Shown piece by piece: positions 16,323 to 25,691 of a stretch of DNA of 64,000 nucleotides (position 1 is its first letter; each line of letters opens with the position of its first letter). Origin of the DNA: Paenibacillus sp. JZ16 (GTDB lineage: Bacteria > Bacillota > Bacilli > Paenibacillales > Paenibacillaceae); contig NZ_CP017659.1 of assembly GCF_015326965.1 (NCBI RefSeq), forward strand, positions 3,301,001 through 3,365,000, given 5' to 3'. The position numbers and the translations under genes were made by a program. Below the pieces are notes generated by a model. The model saw only the letters and a program-made list of their open reading frames with translations. It did no database searches and was not told the DNA's origin.

Positions 16323-17297
16323 TTATACGATCTTTTCGCTTGGCATGCTATGATCCGGCCGCATTTCGGCTTTAACCGGCCTGCTGAGCTGCCAAACCCT
16401 GACACTTAAATAACACAATACGCCGAATAAGGCGGAGATCAACAAGGTATGCCCCAGTGCGGAGAATACGTAAACCTCCTCGTTATGCATCGTTGCCATA
16501 ATGAGGGCGCCGCTGAACACCTGCAGCAGGCAGAGCACGGTTGCCGAGATGCCCAGCATCTGGATCTCCCGGTTGTCGCGGTTCCGCCAATATGCAAAAT
16601 GCCCCATCACCGCCACAACGATCAGCAGCAGAAGCGCCGCCACGCGGTGCATAAAGGCGATGCCTACCCCTCCGCTCAGCTCCGGTATCACTTCCCCGTT
16701 ACACAGCGGCCAGCCGGAGCACCCTTCCCGGGAATCGGTATGGCTCACGAATGCACCGATATAAACCACGATGTAACTGTACAAGGTTGTGCCCCATACT
16801 AAATTACGGAAGCCCTTGCTTACCCGAGGCAGACGCTCCAAGTCTACGGGCCCCTTCGCCTGTTCTACCCGCCGCATACCCAAAGCCAGCATGACAGAGC
16901 TAGCAAAGGCAATCAGCGAGAAGCCAAAATGCAGCGCCATAATCGCAGCCGATTGAGGCTTAACCACCGCAAGCGCACCCATGATCGCCTGTACAATAAC
17001 GAATACCGAGGTCCCGATAACATAAGCCATCAAATCCCGGCGATCCCGCTTGTACTTCCAGAACGCAATCAGCGAAGCGAGCGCCGCCAAACCCGCCATT
17101 CCACTAACGGCCCGGTGTGAATACTCAATCATGGAGGATACCGTGTAAGCGGGAACAAATTTACCGTTGCACAGCGGCCACTCCTGACCGCAACCGAGTC
17201 CCGAGCCCGTCTTTGTCACAACCATGCCACCGAACGTCGCGCAGAACATAACTAAGCATGTTATGTAACTCAGCCATTTTAGTTGTTTATCATTCAC
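16323..17297 (-). CDS. ctaA: CtaA, haem A synthase
   Basis: A 324-residue membrane protein with eight predicted helices, in the COX15/CtaA family, which oxidises the C8 methyl of haem O to give haem A for cytochrome aa3 oxidase. The first extracellular loop has the cysteine pair Cys36/Cys43 (CGQEWPLC), followed by Glu58 and His61 (EYSHR); a second similar loop has CSGWPLCNG. These are the residues known to matter in the B. subtilis enzyme, shifted by one. ATG 17297 follows AGGTGAG. In Bacillus ctaA is divergent from ctaB; here ctaB is about 13 kb away with a SCO gene. Confidence 0.95.
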   Translation of the reverse strand: MNDKQLKWLSYITCLVMFCATFGGMVVTKTGSGLGCGQEWPLCNGKFVPAYTVSSMIEYSHRAVSGMAGLAALASLIAFWKYKRDRRDLMAYVIGTSVFVIVQAIMGALAVVKPQSAAIMALHFGFSLIAFASSVMLALGMRRVEQAKGPVDLERLPRVSKGFRNLVWGTTLYSYIVVYIGAFVSHTDSREGCSGWPLCNGEVIPELSGGVGIAFMHRVAALLLLIVVAVMGHFAYWRNRDNREIQMLGISATVLCLLQVFSGALIMATMHNEEVYVFSALGHTLLISALFGVLCYLSVRVWQLSRPVKAEMRPDHSMPSEKIV

Positions 17298-17496
17298 TTA
17301 TCTCACCTGCTGCTCCTAATCATTCACTATTTAAACCTTTACAGGATCGCATCGTACACAGTCCACATTTCATTATACCTGATTCTGCCGCCACGGTCAC
17401 TTGAGCGATTGTGACAAAATGTTCAAAAATGAGAAAAACCTTCATGATCCAGGTACTTGACTTCATCGCCATATCTCTATTCGATATATAAAACAA

Positions 17497-17529
17497 CACC
17501 GCCGCCAATTATAGATCAAGGCGGCGGTG
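17497..17529 (-). terminator. Terminator of the thioredoxin-like gene
   Basis: Stem CACCGCCGCC/GGCGGCGGTG, loop of 13, then GTTGTTTTA on the minus strand. Confidence 0.8.
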
Positions 17530-17541
17530 CTATGGTCACCC

Positions 17542-17886
17542 TTACTTATGAATCGTACTGTATACGTCCACGGCACGCTGCAGGAAATCTTCAATTTCCT
17601 CGCGCGATTTGCGGAGTTTGTTAACATAGCGAACCAGCTCGCGTCCATCGGAGTATGCAACAAAGCTGGGGATACCCAAAATATTTTGCTGCTGACTCAC
17701 GTCACCGACAGCATCGACGTCAACCTCTACCAGAGTCAATTGGTTTGAGAACTTCGTCTCAACCTCCGGCATGAATGGATCGATAAACTTGCAATCGCCG
17801 CACCAGTCTGCTTTAAATACGGCAACAGTCAGTCGCGGAGACTGGATTGCAACCTGAAATTCTGCTTCCGAAGTGATTTTTTCCAT
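17542..17886 (-). CDS. Thioredoxin-family protein (YtpP-like)
   Basis: A 114-residue single-domain thioredoxin fold with the active site WCGDC (residues 28-32) in place of the usual WCGPC, a substitution expected to change redox potential. The cis-proline segment is GIPSFVAY. There is no signal peptide, so it acts in the cytosol. ATG 17886 follows GGGGAGATAATC. It stands alone with its own terminator. The closest Bacillus counterpart is probably YtpP, by active-site variant and length. Confidence 0.85.
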   Translation of the reverse strand: MEKITSEAEFQVAIQSPRLTVAVFKADWCGDCKFIDPFMPEVETKFSNQLTLVEVDVDAVGDVSQQQNILGIPSFVAYSDGRELVRYVNKLRKSREEIEDFLQRAVDVYSTIHK

Positions 17887-18024
17887 TGATTATCTCCCCT
17901 TTACGTCGAGTTCCTTCACCCTTAGTGAATCAAAATGTTGAGTGGAAGTCAAATTTTAGAGCATACTGACATTATGATGTTCACAGGCAGGGATTAACCA
18001 TCAGAAAGTGCAGGTGACCCCCGA

Positions 18025-19416
18025 ATGCACTCGAACGGAGTCAAAAATAAAAAAAACCAGGGCAAGGATGTATGGTCATGGGCGTCAGCCATTCCGCAGG
18101 CCCTGACAGAATCATGGTCGGGGATGATTGCATCATGGCGATTCTCCTTAAAGCTCCGGACAAGCAGACACGAATTGCAATGGGACCCTGCAGCGGTAAG
18201 GGGAATTCGCGTAAAGCTCAAGGAAATCCTATACTCCCATCCCTATCTGCAGCAGAGCGTTACCCCGTTTCCGTTCCCTTCCATGCAAGGGTATAGCGAT
18301 ATTCGGATTCATGAACCAGGTGCAGATGTTCAGCTATCCCAAGAAGAGCAGCAGTTGATTCATCATATTCAGGAGGCCGCAGCCGCAGCCAACCGGAGCA
18401 ACGTAACGCGTACGCAAGCCTATTTGGACTGTTATATATCGCATCCTGAGCTGCATTGGGCTTTGCTGGCCCATATGGTATCGCGTAATGCCGGGTGGAA
18501 TATGAGCGATCTGAAAGGCGGATTGATGTCGGATCTCACGGATCCGACATTCAAGAGCAATCTGTACCGTTTCCTGGAGCGCTGCAATGCGCTGATCTTC
18601 CAGGACGCCTACCCCCAGCTGCTTCTCTATATACACAGTCGAAATAAAGGCAAGCCCCTATTTCATTTACTCCCCCACTTTCATGTTTCATCGTTCATGA
18701 CACCGTTCTGGGAACAGTTCTGGCAGGATCAGAGCAGTTCGCTGCTTACGGTGGCACTCATCATTAATGAACAGAACTATATTGAGGGGCGTGTGGCGAG
18801 ACATCCTTTTTACCAACAACATATTCTGGAGAATCCCTTCTTTCGGCTGCATGAGCTGACCCGGTTGAATCAAATCGTGTTTCCGCTGGGTCAAGTCCAA
18901 CGAACAGAGTCGGGGGAAAGTACTGGGCCAAAGCTCCTATCCCCAACCAGGCCGCTGGCCGGACTTACCATCCCCAAGTTTGACGACCTGTCCATTCGGA
19001 TCAAGGCTGGCCGTTCGCTGTATGCTTTATTGTTTGGGTATGAGGAGATTTACCGCGCTGTGCTGGCCTTCGCGCGATCCACCAAGCACCAAGGATCGCG
19101 CGCTGAATACTGGCCGGGCTTATTTACGCCGACCCTTGAGCAAGCCATGAATCATGGCCACGCGGGATCTGACCTCATCACTTCCGAATGGCTCCCGGGT
19201 GGCCAACGTCTGTACAGCCCTTATCTTGAGGAGATCTGGGAGGATGAACCCCCCGAGCCGATTCCCCGGTACGACTGGTTTCAGGGCCGTGCGATGTTTA
19301 GGCATATCCGCAAACCGTTACGGCCGCTGCTGCCGGATATTACACACGCCCATCGGGCCGCTCTAGAGAAAACCTCCATCGTGCATGATGTGTCTGATCA
19401 GTTCCATCCGCATTAA
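18025..19416 (+). CDS. DUF2515 family protein (YppC-like)
   Basis: A 463-residue protein, longer than B. subtilis YppC (about 320). The central block (TRTQAYLDCYISHPELHWAL, NAGWNMSDLKGGLM, FLERCNALIFQDAYPQLLLY) matches the DUF2515 family of unknown function. It is rich in aromatic residues and His, without a signal peptide or clear membrane helix. ATG 18025 follows AGGTGACC weakly. The first ~50 residues are basic and may be an added extension. It is a single gene with its own terminator at 19421-19459. Confidence 0.75.
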   Translation: MHSNGVKNKKNQGKDVWSWASAIPQALTESWSGMIASWRFSLKLRTSRHELQWDPAAVRGIRVKLKEILYSHPYLQQSVTPFPFPSMQGYSDIRIHEPGADVQLSQEEQQLIHHIQEAAAAANRSNVTRTQAYLDCYISHPELHWALLAHMVSRNAGWNMSDLKGGLMSDLTDPTFKSNLYRFLERCNALIFQDAYPQLLLYIHSRNKGKPLFHLLPHFHVSSFMTPFWEQFWQDQSSSLLTVALIINEQNYIEGRVARHPFYQQHILENPFFRLHELTRLNQIVFPLGQVQRTESGESTGPKLLSPTRPLAGLTIPKFDDLSIRIKAGRSLYALLFGYEEIYRAVLAFARSTKHQGSRAEYWPGLFTPTLEQAMNHGHAGSDLITSEWLPGGQRLYSPYLEEIWEDEPPEPIPRYDWFQGRAMFRHIRKPLRPLLPDITHAHRAALEKTSIVHDVSDQFHPH

Positions 19417-19420
19417 AATG

Positions 19421-19459
19421 AAAAGAGACCGTCCCGATACTGCAAGGAAGGTCTCTTTT
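19421..19459 (+). terminator. Terminator of the DUF2515 gene
   Basis: Arms AAAAGAGACC and GGTCTCTTTT with a 19-base loop. Confidence 0.75.
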
Positions 19460-19483
19460 CGGTTCTATTTACCACGATAAGTG

Positions 19484-19775
19484 CGTGTTCAAAAAGGTCG
19501 ATTTTCAGCACCGAACGTTTGGGTACGTGAGCACCTGATATGTTTCCGCAGGAAACATGCTTCGGAAGCTTTTACTTAGGCCCGGCTGAATTCAAGATTC
19601 GATGCAGAGCTGCTTCCTGATTCCCTTCGTGTTAGATATAGAATTTATGAATTATCAGTGGAACTGATGAAATTCTATATCGCAAGAAAACCTACCTATG
19701 CATCGCGGTCGCTCATCCTTGAAGTGGCCTCGATAGAGGTTTTCTTATCAAAAGCGGACTTTTTGAACAACCTCT
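19484..19775. repeat. Structured ~290 bp element with terminal inverted repeats (MITE-like or RNA-coding)
   Basis: The ends TGTTCAAAAAG and CTTTTTGAACA are inverted repeats, with imperfect extension inward (GTCGATTTT versus GTCCGCTTTT). The heptamer ATAAGTG flanks both sides (19477-19483 and 19776-19782), consistent with a target duplication. Inside are several hairpins: ATGTTTCC/GGAAACAT near 19540, a long ATATAGAATTT/AATTCTATAT arm pair at 19637-19680, and AAGAAAACCT/AGGTTTTCTT at 19684-19746. There is no credible open reading frame. It fills most of the 383-base gap between the DUF2515 and flippase genes. Confidence 0.65.
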
Positions 19776-19799
19776 ATAAGTGAAACTTAGTCTATGTCT

Positions 19800-21425
19800 T
19801 TATCCCCGCTCCCGCATACGTGCAGGCTGCAGTCTCATAAGCGGACGGAACACCTTCTGCAGTAGGCGCGGGTAACTGCTCAGCTCCGATTGCCGCAATA
19901 CGCCAAACACCACCAGCAGGACAAGATATATAATGACTACGGCCACGCCTACAACCAGGCAAGTCAGCAGGAATGCCAACCGTGCCGGCATGACATCGAC
20001 CATTTGAATACCGGCCAGATTCAGGCCATATCCGATTCCCCCGGCAGCAATCACCGTCAGCACGAAGCCCGTCCAGCGTTTGCCCAGGATGGAGAAGGAT
20101 ACAATCCTTTTAATCGATCTTATATTCAATATCGTAATGACAAGGAAACAGAGCGCCGTGCTCCCTATGATCCCGTAGATTCCAAAGAACGGAGCAAGCA
20201 GAAAGCTGGCTGCAAGCTTGACCACAACCCCAACCATCACGTGAATCATCGAGAGCTTGGCCTTGCCGATTCCGAGTAGAATGGAATTTGTGGTCATCAT
20301 CGTGATTTGGAAAATCGTACCGAACGTCAGAAATCCAATAATCCCGCTGCCGCCCAAGGAACTGAACAGCAAACCATTAATGGAATAGGATGCTACGCAT
20401 AGCGCAATCACCATCGGCATGCCTGTTAAAATGGCAATACGCATAGCCAGCGATACTTGCTGTTCCAGATGCTCCTGATCTTTCTTCGCAAACGCTGCAG
20501 AGATGATCGGAATGAGCGAGGTGCTCAGGGCAATGGCTAGAATCGGCGGAATCCCCGCCACGCTCTGCGCCCGGTTTCCTAACACCGCGAGAGCTGCGGT
20601 TGCTTGCCCTAGGCCAACCTGCCCGATCAACAGTGGCTTAACAATGGAGCTGTCAATGAAGTTAACAGCCGGAACCGCCAGGGAAGACAGCACAATCGGT
20701 ATAGACAACGTGAATATATCCCGGTATATCCCGCCAAGCGGAATGGAGCGGTCCGCTGCCGGCATCTTGAGCTCGCGATCATTTCGGCGAAGCTTTACCG
20801 TAAAGTACAGCATGACCGCAAATGCTCCAATACTGCCGAGTACTCCCCCGAAGGAGGCGCCGGCAGCAATCCAGGTATCGTCGTATCCCATCCGCAGCAG
20901 CACGTAAGCCAGGCCGATCGCTGTCAGAACCCGTGCAATCTGCTCGATAATCTGCGATATGCCGCCAGCCGTCATATTATTGCGTCCCTGGAAGTATCCC
21001 CGCATCATGGCGATGGCCGGAAACAGCAGCAGCGCTGGGGCCAATGCCTGAATGGCCGCGGCGGCCTCCGGCTGCTTCGCAATATGGGTAGCATAATAAG
21101 GGGCTCCGAAATAAAGCAGCAGCGTCATGACAACGCCTGCTGCTCCGGCAAAAATAAGCGCAGCATGATAGACACGACGAGCCTCCGCTGGCTTGTTCAA
21201 AGCATGGCGCTCGGATACCATTTTGCTGAGCGTGCTGGGAATGCCGGCCGTTGCTACCGTTAACAGCATTAAATATACGTTATTGGCGATCGTAAATGAG
21301 GCATCCCCTATATCATTCAGCATATGCTCCAGCGGCACCCGCTGGACAAGACCCAGCACGCGGGCGACCAGCGCAGCAGCGGCCAAGATGATCGTGCCTT
21401 TAATAAATGACTCTTTCTTTGACAA
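19800..21425 (-). CDS. MurJ/YtgP-type MOP-superfamily flippase
   Basis: A 541-residue membrane protein with about 14 helices, in the polysaccharide-transporter branch of the MOP superfamily (N-terminus FIKGTIILAAAALVARVLGL; conserved RGYFQGRNNMTAGGISQIIE). The closest known proteins are YtgP (the lipid II flippase MurJ of B. subtilis) and SpoVB; the RGYFQG segment fits YtgP best. It would flip undecaprenyl-linked precursors across the membrane. The start is TTG 21425, preceded by AGAAGGG. The gene is followed by the structured repeat. SpoVB-like use in spore cortex synthesis is the main alternative. Confidence 0.8.
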   Translation of the reverse strand: MSKKESFIKGTIILAAAALVARVLGLVQRVPLEHMLNDIGDASFTIANNVYLMLLTVATAGIPSTLSKMVSERHALNKPAEARRVYHAALIFAGAAGVVMTLLLYFGAPYYATHIAKQPEAAAAIQALAPALLLFPAIAMMRGYFQGRNNMTAGGISQIIEQIARVLTAIGLAYVLLRMGYDDTWIAAGASFGGVLGSIGAFAVMLYFTVKLRRNDRELKMPAADRSIPLGGIYRDIFTLSIPIVLSSLAVPAVNFIDSSIVKPLLIGQVGLGQATAALAVLGNRAQSVAGIPPILAIALSTSLIPIISAAFAKKDQEHLEQQVSLAMRIAILTGMPMVIALCVASYSINGLLFSSLGGSGIIGFLTFGTIFQITMMTTNSILLGIGKAKLSMIHVMVGVVVKLAASFLLAPFFGIYGIIGSTALCFLVITILNIRSIKRIVSFSILGKRWTGFVLTVIAAGGIGYGLNLAGIQMVDVMPARLAFLLTCLVVGVAVVIIYLVLLVVFGVLRQSELSSYPRLLQKVFRPLMRLQPARMRERG

Positions 21426-21481
21426 AACCGTACCCTTCTTTCTCCTCCAAAGCGCCTCTTACAGCGATTCCTAAGCGTCTA

Positions 21482-21967
21482 TTAGAAAATCCAAATGAAG
21501 AAAATAACAATCATCGCGAGCTGTAAAATAACCTTCACCACAATGCTGCTGAACAATCCAATGACCGATCCGAATCCAACCTTCATGGATTTGCTCGGTC
21601 CCGAACCTGCCAGCATTTCACCCAAAAATGCTCCCAGGAACGGTCCGATAATCAATCCAAAAGCGGGAATAACGAACGGCCCGATAATTAAACCGATGGT
21701 GCTGCCCCATATCGAGGCTTTGGAACCGCCGAGCTTCTTAACCCCCCAGGCGTTAACTGCATAATCGGCAATGAAGAGCACCACCAGAATGATGGTCTGA
21801 ATAATCCAGAACCATGAATTGTAATGCTCGAATGTAAAGAACCAGCCGTAAACGAACAGCGCCAGGTAAATGGCGACAACCCCCGGCAGAATAGGGTAAA
21901 TCGCTCCGGCCATCCCAATGATAAACAGAGCGATAACGATAATCCAGCCCAATATGTCCATCAACAT
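21482..21967 (-). CDS. DUF456 family membrane protein
   Basis: A 161-residue, very hydrophobic protein with about five membrane helices. The repeated Gly-Pro-rich segments GLIIGPFVIPAFGLIIGPFL and GAFLGEMLAG are typical of DUF456. Function is unknown. It begins one base after the stop codon of the upstream HAD gene, so the two are co-translated, and the flippase gene follows 56 bases downstream, suggesting a three-gene transcript. Confidence 0.85.
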   Translation of the reverse strand: MLMDILGWIIVIALFIIGMAGAIYPILPGVVAIYLALFVYGWFFTFEHYNSWFWIIQTIILVVLFIADYAVNAWGVKKLGGSKASIWGSTIGLIIGPFVIPAFGLIIGPFLGAFLGEMLAGSGPSKSMKVGFGSVIGLFSSIVVKVILQLAMIVIFFIWIF

Positions 21968-21968
21968 C

Positions 21969-22715
21969 TCACCTTTCGATCAAAATATGATCCCTGATGA
22001 CCTCAACGATGCCGTCCTCATTGTTGCTGGAAACCACAAGGTCCGCTTCATCCTTAACCGTCTGCTGGGCATTGCCCATCGCCACGCCGAGGCCGGCCTG
22101 CTGAATCACAGCCAGGTCGTTCAAGCTGTCGCCTACGGCTACGACTTCGGACATGCTAATGCCGAGCAGCTCACACACCTGTCCGATTCCGGTCGCTTTG
22201 TTAACGCCCTGCGGATTGATTTCCAGGTTATCCGGCGAGGAGTTCGTGATCTCCAGTCCGCCCATATCCTGCAGGCGCATCAAAATGTTGTGACGCACCT
22301 CATGATCATTCGTGGTGTAACCGAATTTCAGCCATTCCTGATTCGCGATATCGTCGGTCCAGTTCTCAGAGTTATACAATCTTTCTACTGAATACGCCCA
22401 GAACCATGATCCGGTTTCAATGGCCAGTGCGTGCATTTGCTCCACGAGCTTGCTGTCGAGCAATGCGCGGCGGTGTAATTCATATGGCGCACGCCATACC
22501 TCGCCTCCGTTCACCGTTACCATCGGTGTCGTCAGTTCAAGCTGTTTGGCATACGGATACGCGTCCTGAAACGGCCGGCCTGTCGAGAGACAGACATGAA
22601 TGCCGTGCCGTACCGCTTCCTTGATCCACTTCACCGTTTCCTCAGACACTTCATGATCGTCCCGCAGCAGCGTACCGTCCATATCCAGTGCCAACAATCG
22701 ATATTTATGTTTCAT
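21969..22715 (-). CDS. Cof-type HAD-superfamily phosphatase
   Basis: The start is ATG 22715, preceded by AAGGGGG at 8 nt, giving 248 residues; an upstream in-frame start at 22757 lies before the ribosome site. Motif I is DMDGT (11-15), motif II is STGRP, and the C-terminal motif VGDSLNDLAVI binds magnesium. Cof-type enzymes hydrolyse sugar phosphates, flavin or pyridoxal phosphates. The specific substrate is unknown. First gene of a likely operon with the DUF456 and flippase genes. Confidence 0.88.
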   Translation of the reverse strand: MKHKYRLLALDMDGTLLRDDHEVSEETVKWIKEAVRHGIHVCLSTGRPFQDAYPYAKQLELTTPMVTVNGGEVWRAPYELHRRALLDSKLVEQMHALAIETGSWFWAYSVERLYNSENWTDDIANQEWLKFGYTTNDHEVRHNILMRLQDMGGLEITNSSPDNLEINPQGVNKATGIGQVCELLGISMSEVVAVGDSLNDLAVIQQAGLGVAMGNAQQTVKDEADLVVSSNNEDGIVEVIRDHILIER

Positions 22716-22972
22716 GGTATTAACCCCCTTACGAATCACAAGCAAACATAACGACATTTTACCACAAAAGGCATGGCGTCAAAACATTCCCCTATGAATA
22801 GCCGCCCCCGGACATGCCAAAACTGAGGTAACGCTAGTCTCAAGTAGTATTTCCCAAGCTCTCGAACAAGCACACGACCCTTGAAATAAATGAGCAATGT
22901 AAAAGAAAGAATATGAATTCCTATATGCTACGATATTACTGAAGACAACCCCGAAAGGAGTCATACAATCAT

Positions 22973-23434
22973 ATGACCAAACTCAATGAGACCCCTGTCG
23001 TGACGGCAGAGATGTTGATTCGAAGACCCGTTTCAGAAGTATTCGAGGCTTTCATCGATCCTGAGATTACAACCAAGTTCTGGTTTACCAAAAGCAGCGG
23101 CAAGCTGGAGGAAGGCAGCCATATTCGCTGGGATTGGGAGATGTACGGGGTCCATGATGACGTGTACGTTCAACATATCGAAGTCAATCGCCGCATCGCG
23201 ATCGAGTCTTCGGACCAGACCAAAACCGAGTGGACATTCACGCCACGGGGCGATCATGAGACCTTCGTTGCCATTACCCACTCCGGATTTACAGGCAATG
23301 CGGATGAAATGGTACAGGGAGCTATTGATTCCATGGGAGGATACACCATGGTACTCTGCGGCCTCAAAGCGCTGCTGGAGTTTAACGTCGTCCTTAATCT
23401 GGTGGCGGACAAAGCTCCAGACGCCCATGTGTAA
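22973..23434 (+). CDS. SRPBCC-fold protein (AHSA1-like)
   Basis: A 153-residue cytosolic protein with the AHSA1/START-like pattern: an N-terminal strand and helix (IRRPVSEVFEAFIDPEITTKFWF), central strands including WDWEMYGVHDDVYVQ, and a long C-terminal helix (GGYTMVLCGLKALLEF). Such proteins bind hydrophobic ligands in a helix-grip cavity. No ligand can be proposed. It is a single gene, ATG 22973 after GAAAGGAGTC, and ends at a bidirectional terminator shared with the PBP gene. A second SRPBCC protein is at 47517-47942. Confidence 0.8.
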   Translation: MTKLNETPVVTAEMLIRRPVSEVFEAFIDPEITTKFWFTKSSGKLEEGSHIRWDWEMYGVHDDVYVQHIEVNRRIAIESSDQTKTEWTFTPRGDHETFVAITHSGFTGNADEMVQGAIDSMGGYTMVLCGLKALLEFNVVLNLVADKAPDAHV

Positions 23435-23440
23435 CGGATA

Positions 23441-23485
23441 AAAAAACGGCAGCCAACCCATTGAGGGCACTTGGCTGCCGTTTTT
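23441..23485. terminator. Bidirectional terminator between the SRPBCC and PBP genes
   Basis: AAAAAACGGCAGCCAA and TTGGCTGCCGTTTTT arms, with T tracts on both strands. Confidence 0.9.
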
Positions 23486-23497
23486 GCAAATATCCTC

Positions 23498-25549
23498 TTA
23501 TTCGTTACTGCCATCCCCATTCTCACCCTCGGTTTTTTTAGGGTGAGGCGTACCGTCGAGTCCGTAAATCTCGTCATACGCGTCAAAAATTTTACGGGCA
23601 ACCGGCGCGGCACTCTGGGAACCGAAGCCTGCTTCCGGAATGACCACGGCGACGGCCAGCTTCGGATTTTGCCGTGGAGCAAAGGCGATGAACACCCCGT
23701 TCTCCACCCGGATCCGAGTACCGTTTTTATAAATATCCTGCTCGGATGTTCCTGTCTTCCGTGCAAAATCATATTTAAAATCTTCAAATGCTCGAAGTCC
23801 TTGCGTATTCATCCCTGCAATGACTTCATTCCAGTACTGCTCTGGGAATTCCGCTTTATTTAATACCTCGCGTTTGAATTCCTTGATCACATTGCCGTCC
23901 TGATCCACAATCTTGCTCGCAAGCTGCGGCCGAATGCGTTCTCCCCGATTGGCAAGCGTGCTGGCGTACTGGGCCAATTGGAGCGTCGTATATTTACCGG
24001 ACTGTCCGAATGAAGCGTATGCCATGGAAGCCAGATAACTTCCCGCCTGCTCGATATTGGTATACTCGATGATTCCTTTATGCTCCTTTGGCAAACCGGA
24101 TTCGGTAGAAACCCCAAGCCCGAATTCCTTCATATATTCATCCCATTTTCCAACGGATTCGGAACCATATTTGTTATACAGTCGTTCCCCAACCCAGTCA
24201 ACCATAAAGGCGTTAGATGAGTGTTCAATTGCACTTCTTGGGTTCAAAGATCCGTAAGCTCTACCACCGGAGTTCTGAACCCTTGAATTATCTTTACCAA
24301 AAAATGCAGCCCCGCCATCATAATAATAATCGTTTGGCCCGAACAATTTTTCATTAAGTCCAATGAGTACACTTAGTGGCTTTACTGTTGAACCCAACAG
24401 CACAACCGATTCCAGATTGTTGCCGGATCGACCGGAACTGTATGGAGAAATCGTTCCGTTGCCGTAATACTTCATGACGGATTCCCAATCATCAGTTCCA
24501 TTCTCCCACACATTCGGGTCATAGTCCGGCATGCTGGCCATGGCAACAATGTTGCCGGTGTCCACTTCCATCGCTACGGCATAACCCGTCTGCGCATTCG
24601 GATGCGTTTTACCGGAAACCGTATTGGTATGAAGCCATTTCAGCTGATCAATGATCGCCTGCTGCGTCACCTTCTGAATATCCTTGTGGATCGTCGTATG
24701 AATATTGTAGCCCTTCTCCGGGGCGATCATGGTTGGCACCCCGTCCGCCATGTTCTGCGGATTAATCGGAATGCCGATATATCCGTTCTTGCCGCGCAGC
24801 TCATCCTGGAACATCATTTCGAGTCCATCTACACCGACCTTCTCCTGCTCCGTGTAGATAAGTCCCGGATCTTTTTGTTTCTTGTTCTGCTCATCGATCT
24901 GTTTATATTTATCCAGTGTCTTATTTCCGCGGAATTCTTTCAAATAACCAATCGTTTGAACGGCGATTTTGTCCGGGTTGTATTGACGCTGACTCTCTTC
25001 GACAACCTCGACTCCAGGATATTCATTTTTATGCTCCATAAAGTAGGCCACTTCTTTAGTCGAGAGATTTGCCTTTATGCGTCTCGGCTCATAACCCGGC
25101 TGCTTGTTGAACTCCAGGTCCATCGCTTTGATCACATCATCCACCGTTAGCTTTTCGGCTTTTGGATCACCATACTGTTCGAAGACCTTGACCATTTCCT
25201 CGGCCAGCTTTTGGATCTCCGGACGGTTCTTCTTCCCCCGTTCGGATGAACTGTAATCTTTTAACAGCGTTAAATACAGTGCTTGGGAAGGTGTCGAGTA
25301 GGCAATCGGTGTTCCGGAAGCATCAATGATGCTGCCCCGGATCGGCTGAAGCGGGAAATTTTTAACCTGTCCGCCGGTTTCGAGCTCTTTTAGCTCAGGT
25401 CCTTCAACAAACTGCAGTATAGCAAGGCGTATAATAATGACACAGAATATGATAAAAGTGCTGAAAAAAAATAGATTAACCCGCAAGTTAAACTGACTGC
25501 CGGCATCTTGTTCTTCTTGTTTGCGCTTATCCGGCCTAAACCCTTTCAC
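23498..25549 (-). CDS. Class B penicillin-binding protein, transpeptidase (PbpA/PbpH-like)
   Basis: A 683-residue bitopic protein. One N-terminal membrane helix (about 21-47), a dimerisation/pedestal domain, and a transpeptidase domain with all three active-site motifs: Ser387-TVK, SSN at 444-446 and KTG at 598-600. It cross-links peptidoglycan on the outer side of the membrane. The start is GTG 25549 with GGGGAG 10 bases upstream. The acidic C-terminal tail (EGENGDGSNE) is short. It resembles the PbpA/PbpH elongation-type enzymes; the MurJ-like flippase 2 kb away is functionally related. Confidence 0.88.
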   Translation of the reverse strand: MKGFRPDKRKQEEQDAGSQFNLRVNLFFFSTFIIFCVIIIRLAILQFVEGPELKELETGGQVKNFPLQPIRGSIIDASGTPIAYSTPSQALYLTLLKDYSSSERGKKNRPEIQKLAEEMVKVFEQYGDPKAEKLTVDDVIKAMDLEFNKQPGYEPRRIKANLSTKEVAYFMEHKNEYPGVEVVEESQRQYNPDKIAVQTIGYLKEFRGNKTLDKYKQIDEQNKKQKDPGLIYTEQEKVGVDGLEMMFQDELRGKNGYIGIPINPQNMADGVPTMIAPEKGYNIHTTIHKDIQKVTQQAIIDQLKWLHTNTVSGKTHPNAQTGYAVAMEVDTGNIVAMASMPDYDPNVWENGTDDWESVMKYYGNGTISPYSSGRSGNNLESVVLLGSTVKPLSVLIGLNEKLFGPNDYYYDGGAAFFGKDNSRVQNSGGRAYGSLNPRSAIEHSSNAFMVDWVGERLYNKYGSESVGKWDEYMKEFGLGVSTESGLPKEHKGIIEYTNIEQAGSYLASMAYASFGQSGKYTTLQLAQYASTLANRGERIRPQLASKIVDQDGNVIKEFKREVLNKAEFPEQYWNEVIAGMNTQGLRAFEDFKYDFARKTGTSEQDIYKNGTRIRVENGVFIAFAPRQNPKLAVAVVIPEAGFGSQSAAPVARKIFDAYDEIYGLDGTPHPKKTEGENGDGSNE

Positions 25550-25638
25550 GTATGCTTCTCCCCTTTATCCACAATCACATAAACCCATATTAACATAAAC
25601 GCCCCCCCACTTCATCTGGAAGGGCCCTCCTGATGAGA

Positions 25639-25673
25639 AAGGGCGGACTTCCCTTGCTCCAAAGTCCGCCCTT
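25639..25673 (-). terminator. Terminator of the transglutaminase-like gene
   Basis: AAGGGCGGACTT/AAGTCCGCCCTT stem with an 11-base loop; only a short T tract (TTTCTC) follows on the minus strand, so it may be leaky into the PBP gene. Confidence 0.6.
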
Positions 25674-25691
25674 CTCCATATCAACACACGA

